Assembly (NCBI GenBank): GCA_963838795.1
Contig: CAWISL010000010.1
Location: 1-64,000 of the forward strand
Length of the DNA: 64,000 nt
DNA from: JAIBJN01 sp963838795
GTDB lineage: Bacteria > Actinomycetota > Thermoleophilia > Gaiellales > Gaiellaceae
Direction of reading: 5' to 3'
Below the pieces are notes generated by a model, which ran no database searches, was not told the origin of the DNA, and was given only the letters and a program-made list of their open reading frames with translations. This document shows positions 63,134 through 64,000 of the stretch, in pieces. Every line of letters starts with the position of its first letter. Positions within the stretch are counted from its first letter, which is position 1. The translations under genes were made by a program, and so were the position numbers.

Positions 63134-63973
63134 ATGAGCACCGACTCGACAGCACCAGACACGATCGTCCTGATCCACGGCTTCTGGGTCACGCCCCGAA
63201 GCTGGGAGCACTGGATCGAACGATACGAACAGGCCGGCTACCGCGTGATCGCCCCCGCCTATCCCGGCTTCGAGGTCGAGGTCGAGGCGCTCAATGCGGA
63301 TACCTCGCCGATCGCGGCGCTGACGGTGCCCGCGGTCGTCGAGCATCTCGAGACGATCGTCGGCGAGCTCGAGTCACCTCCCATCCTGATCGGCCACTCT
63401 GCCGGCGGGACCTTCGTGCAGCTGCTCCTCGACCACGGCTTCGGTGCCGCGGGGGTGGCCATCAACTCCGCTCCGACCGAAGGCGTCCGCGTAACCCCGC
63501 CCTCGCAGATCAAGTCACTGTTCCCTGCCCTCAAGAACCCAGCCAACCGCCACCGCGCCGTCGGCTTCACGCCCAAGCAGTGGCACTACGTGTTCACGAA
63601 CACCTTCAGCGAAGATGAGTCCCAGGCGCTGTACGAGCGCTACCACGTTCCGGCCTCGGGGGCGATCCTGTGGGGGATCGTGCTCGCCAACCTGGAGCCT
63701 GGCCACCAGGCCACGTGGGTCGACTACAAGAACGACAGCCGCGCTCCGCTGCTGTTCATCTCGGGCGGCGAGGACCACCTCATGCCGCCGAGCGTCCAGC
63801 GGTCGAATGCCAAGCACTACAAGTCGAACACGATCACCGAGGTCAAGGAGTACGAGGGCCGAGCACACCTTCTGCCCGCCCAGGACGGCTGGGAGGAGGT
63901 CGCCGATTACGCCCTGGACTGGGCGATCGCCAACGCGACCGCTCCGGCCGCGACTCCCGCAGATCCCGCGTAA
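63134..63973 (+). CDS. Alpha/beta hydrolase
   Basis: 279 residues of the alpha/beta-hydrolase fold: oxyanion region LIHGFWVTPRSWEHW (13-27), nucleophile elbow GHSAGGTFVQ with Ser in G-x-S-x-G, the acid region LFISGGEDHLMPPSV, and the catalytic His in YEGRAHLLPAQDGWEEVADY. The short lid (PSQIKSLFPALKNPANRHR) points to a small ester or haloalkane-type substrate, not determined. ATG 63134 follows GGAGGGCCGCCGC. Nothing further is seen in the last 27 bases of the window. Confidence 0.87.
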   Translation: MSTDSTAPDTIVLIHGFWVTPRSWEHWIERYEQAGYRVIAPAYPGFEVEVEALNADTSPIAALTVPAVVEHLETIVGELESPPILIGHSAGGTFVQLLLDHGFGAAGVAINSAPTEGVRVTPPSQIKSLFPALKNPANRHRAVGFTPKQWHYVFTNTFSEDESQALYERYHVPASGAILWGIVLANLEPGHQATWVDYKNDSRAPLLFISGGEDHLMPPSVQRSNAKHYKSNTITEVKEYEGRAHLLPAQDGWEEVADYALDWAIANATAPAATPADPA

Positions 63974-64000
63974 GGGGACCGGGCTCGGACGTCCTCAGGT

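Overview
The window is high-GC DNA with strong G/C bias at third codon positions, many GTG/TTG starts and dense stop/start overlaps. This suggests an actinobacterium. The SARP-type regulator, coproporphyrin-type hemE-hemH pair, RMM-type microcompartment locus and RicT/HerA/holB/tmk block fit an Actinomycetota of the Thermoleophilia kind, but the rank below phylum is inference.

Right part (51.0-64 kb): ordinary chromosome. It holds an intact tRNA-Thr(CGU), two membrane proteins, a universal stress protein, the overlapping set HerA-like ATPase / RicT-like PSP1 protein / holB / tmk, a sugar-nucleotide epimerase, a LytR_C-domain protein, hemE-hemH with two small unknown genes, a methyltransferase and an alpha/beta hydrolase. 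No frameshift was seen here.

Left part (1.2-51.0 kb): accessory DNA stacked on the 3' side of that tRNA-Thr. The last ~42 nt of the tRNA recur in the same orientation at 38101 and 34404 (essentially exact), 27061 (shorter) and 1212 (decayed). This is the pattern left by successive site-specific integrations. The copies divide the window into about 1.2-27 kb (D), 27-34 kb (C), 34-38 kb (B) and 38-51 kb (A). No integrase gene survives.

Segment D carries a sugar/polyol-type cluster (FGGY kinase, GntR, Zn-alcohol dehydrogenase, TIM-barrel protein). Next is a complete bacterial microcompartment locus of the RMM/aminoacetone-utilisation type: PLP phospho-lyase, CoA-acylating aldehyde dehydrogenase, two BMC-T, BMC-H, BMC-P, an unknown protein, amino-alcohol kinase and SDR. 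It is followed by a GntR regulator, an acetamidase and an amino-acid permease on the same strand. The expected route is aminoacetone -> 1-amino-2-propanol -> its phosphate -> propionaldehyde -> propionyl-CoA. Then come an FAD amine oxidase, glpD-glpK, a dimethylglycine/sarcosine dehydrogenase and a choline-kinase-like gene whose 3' end is duplicated 1.1 kb away.

Segment C has a coupled micro-operon, a small HTH protein, a RibD-type reductase, a two-domain VOC protein, exonuclease III, a LigD polymerase domain, a DUF899 protein and an SDR. Segment B holds a SARP-like regulator with two 11-bp-periodic repeat arrays, a SnoaL-like protein, and a selenium-binding protein/methanethiol oxidase coupled to a 51-residue membrane peptide. 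Segment A is a redox/stress set: TerC, an NhaA-DsbA fusion, an F420-type reductase, pirin, zf-UBP, DsbA, a LUD-domain protein, MarR with a paired operator, and a ClpC-like ATPase that seems to lack the ClpP-docking loop.

At least nine genes in the first 38 kb are each broken by one apparent extra base. Residual insertion errors or decay of accessory genes are both possible.
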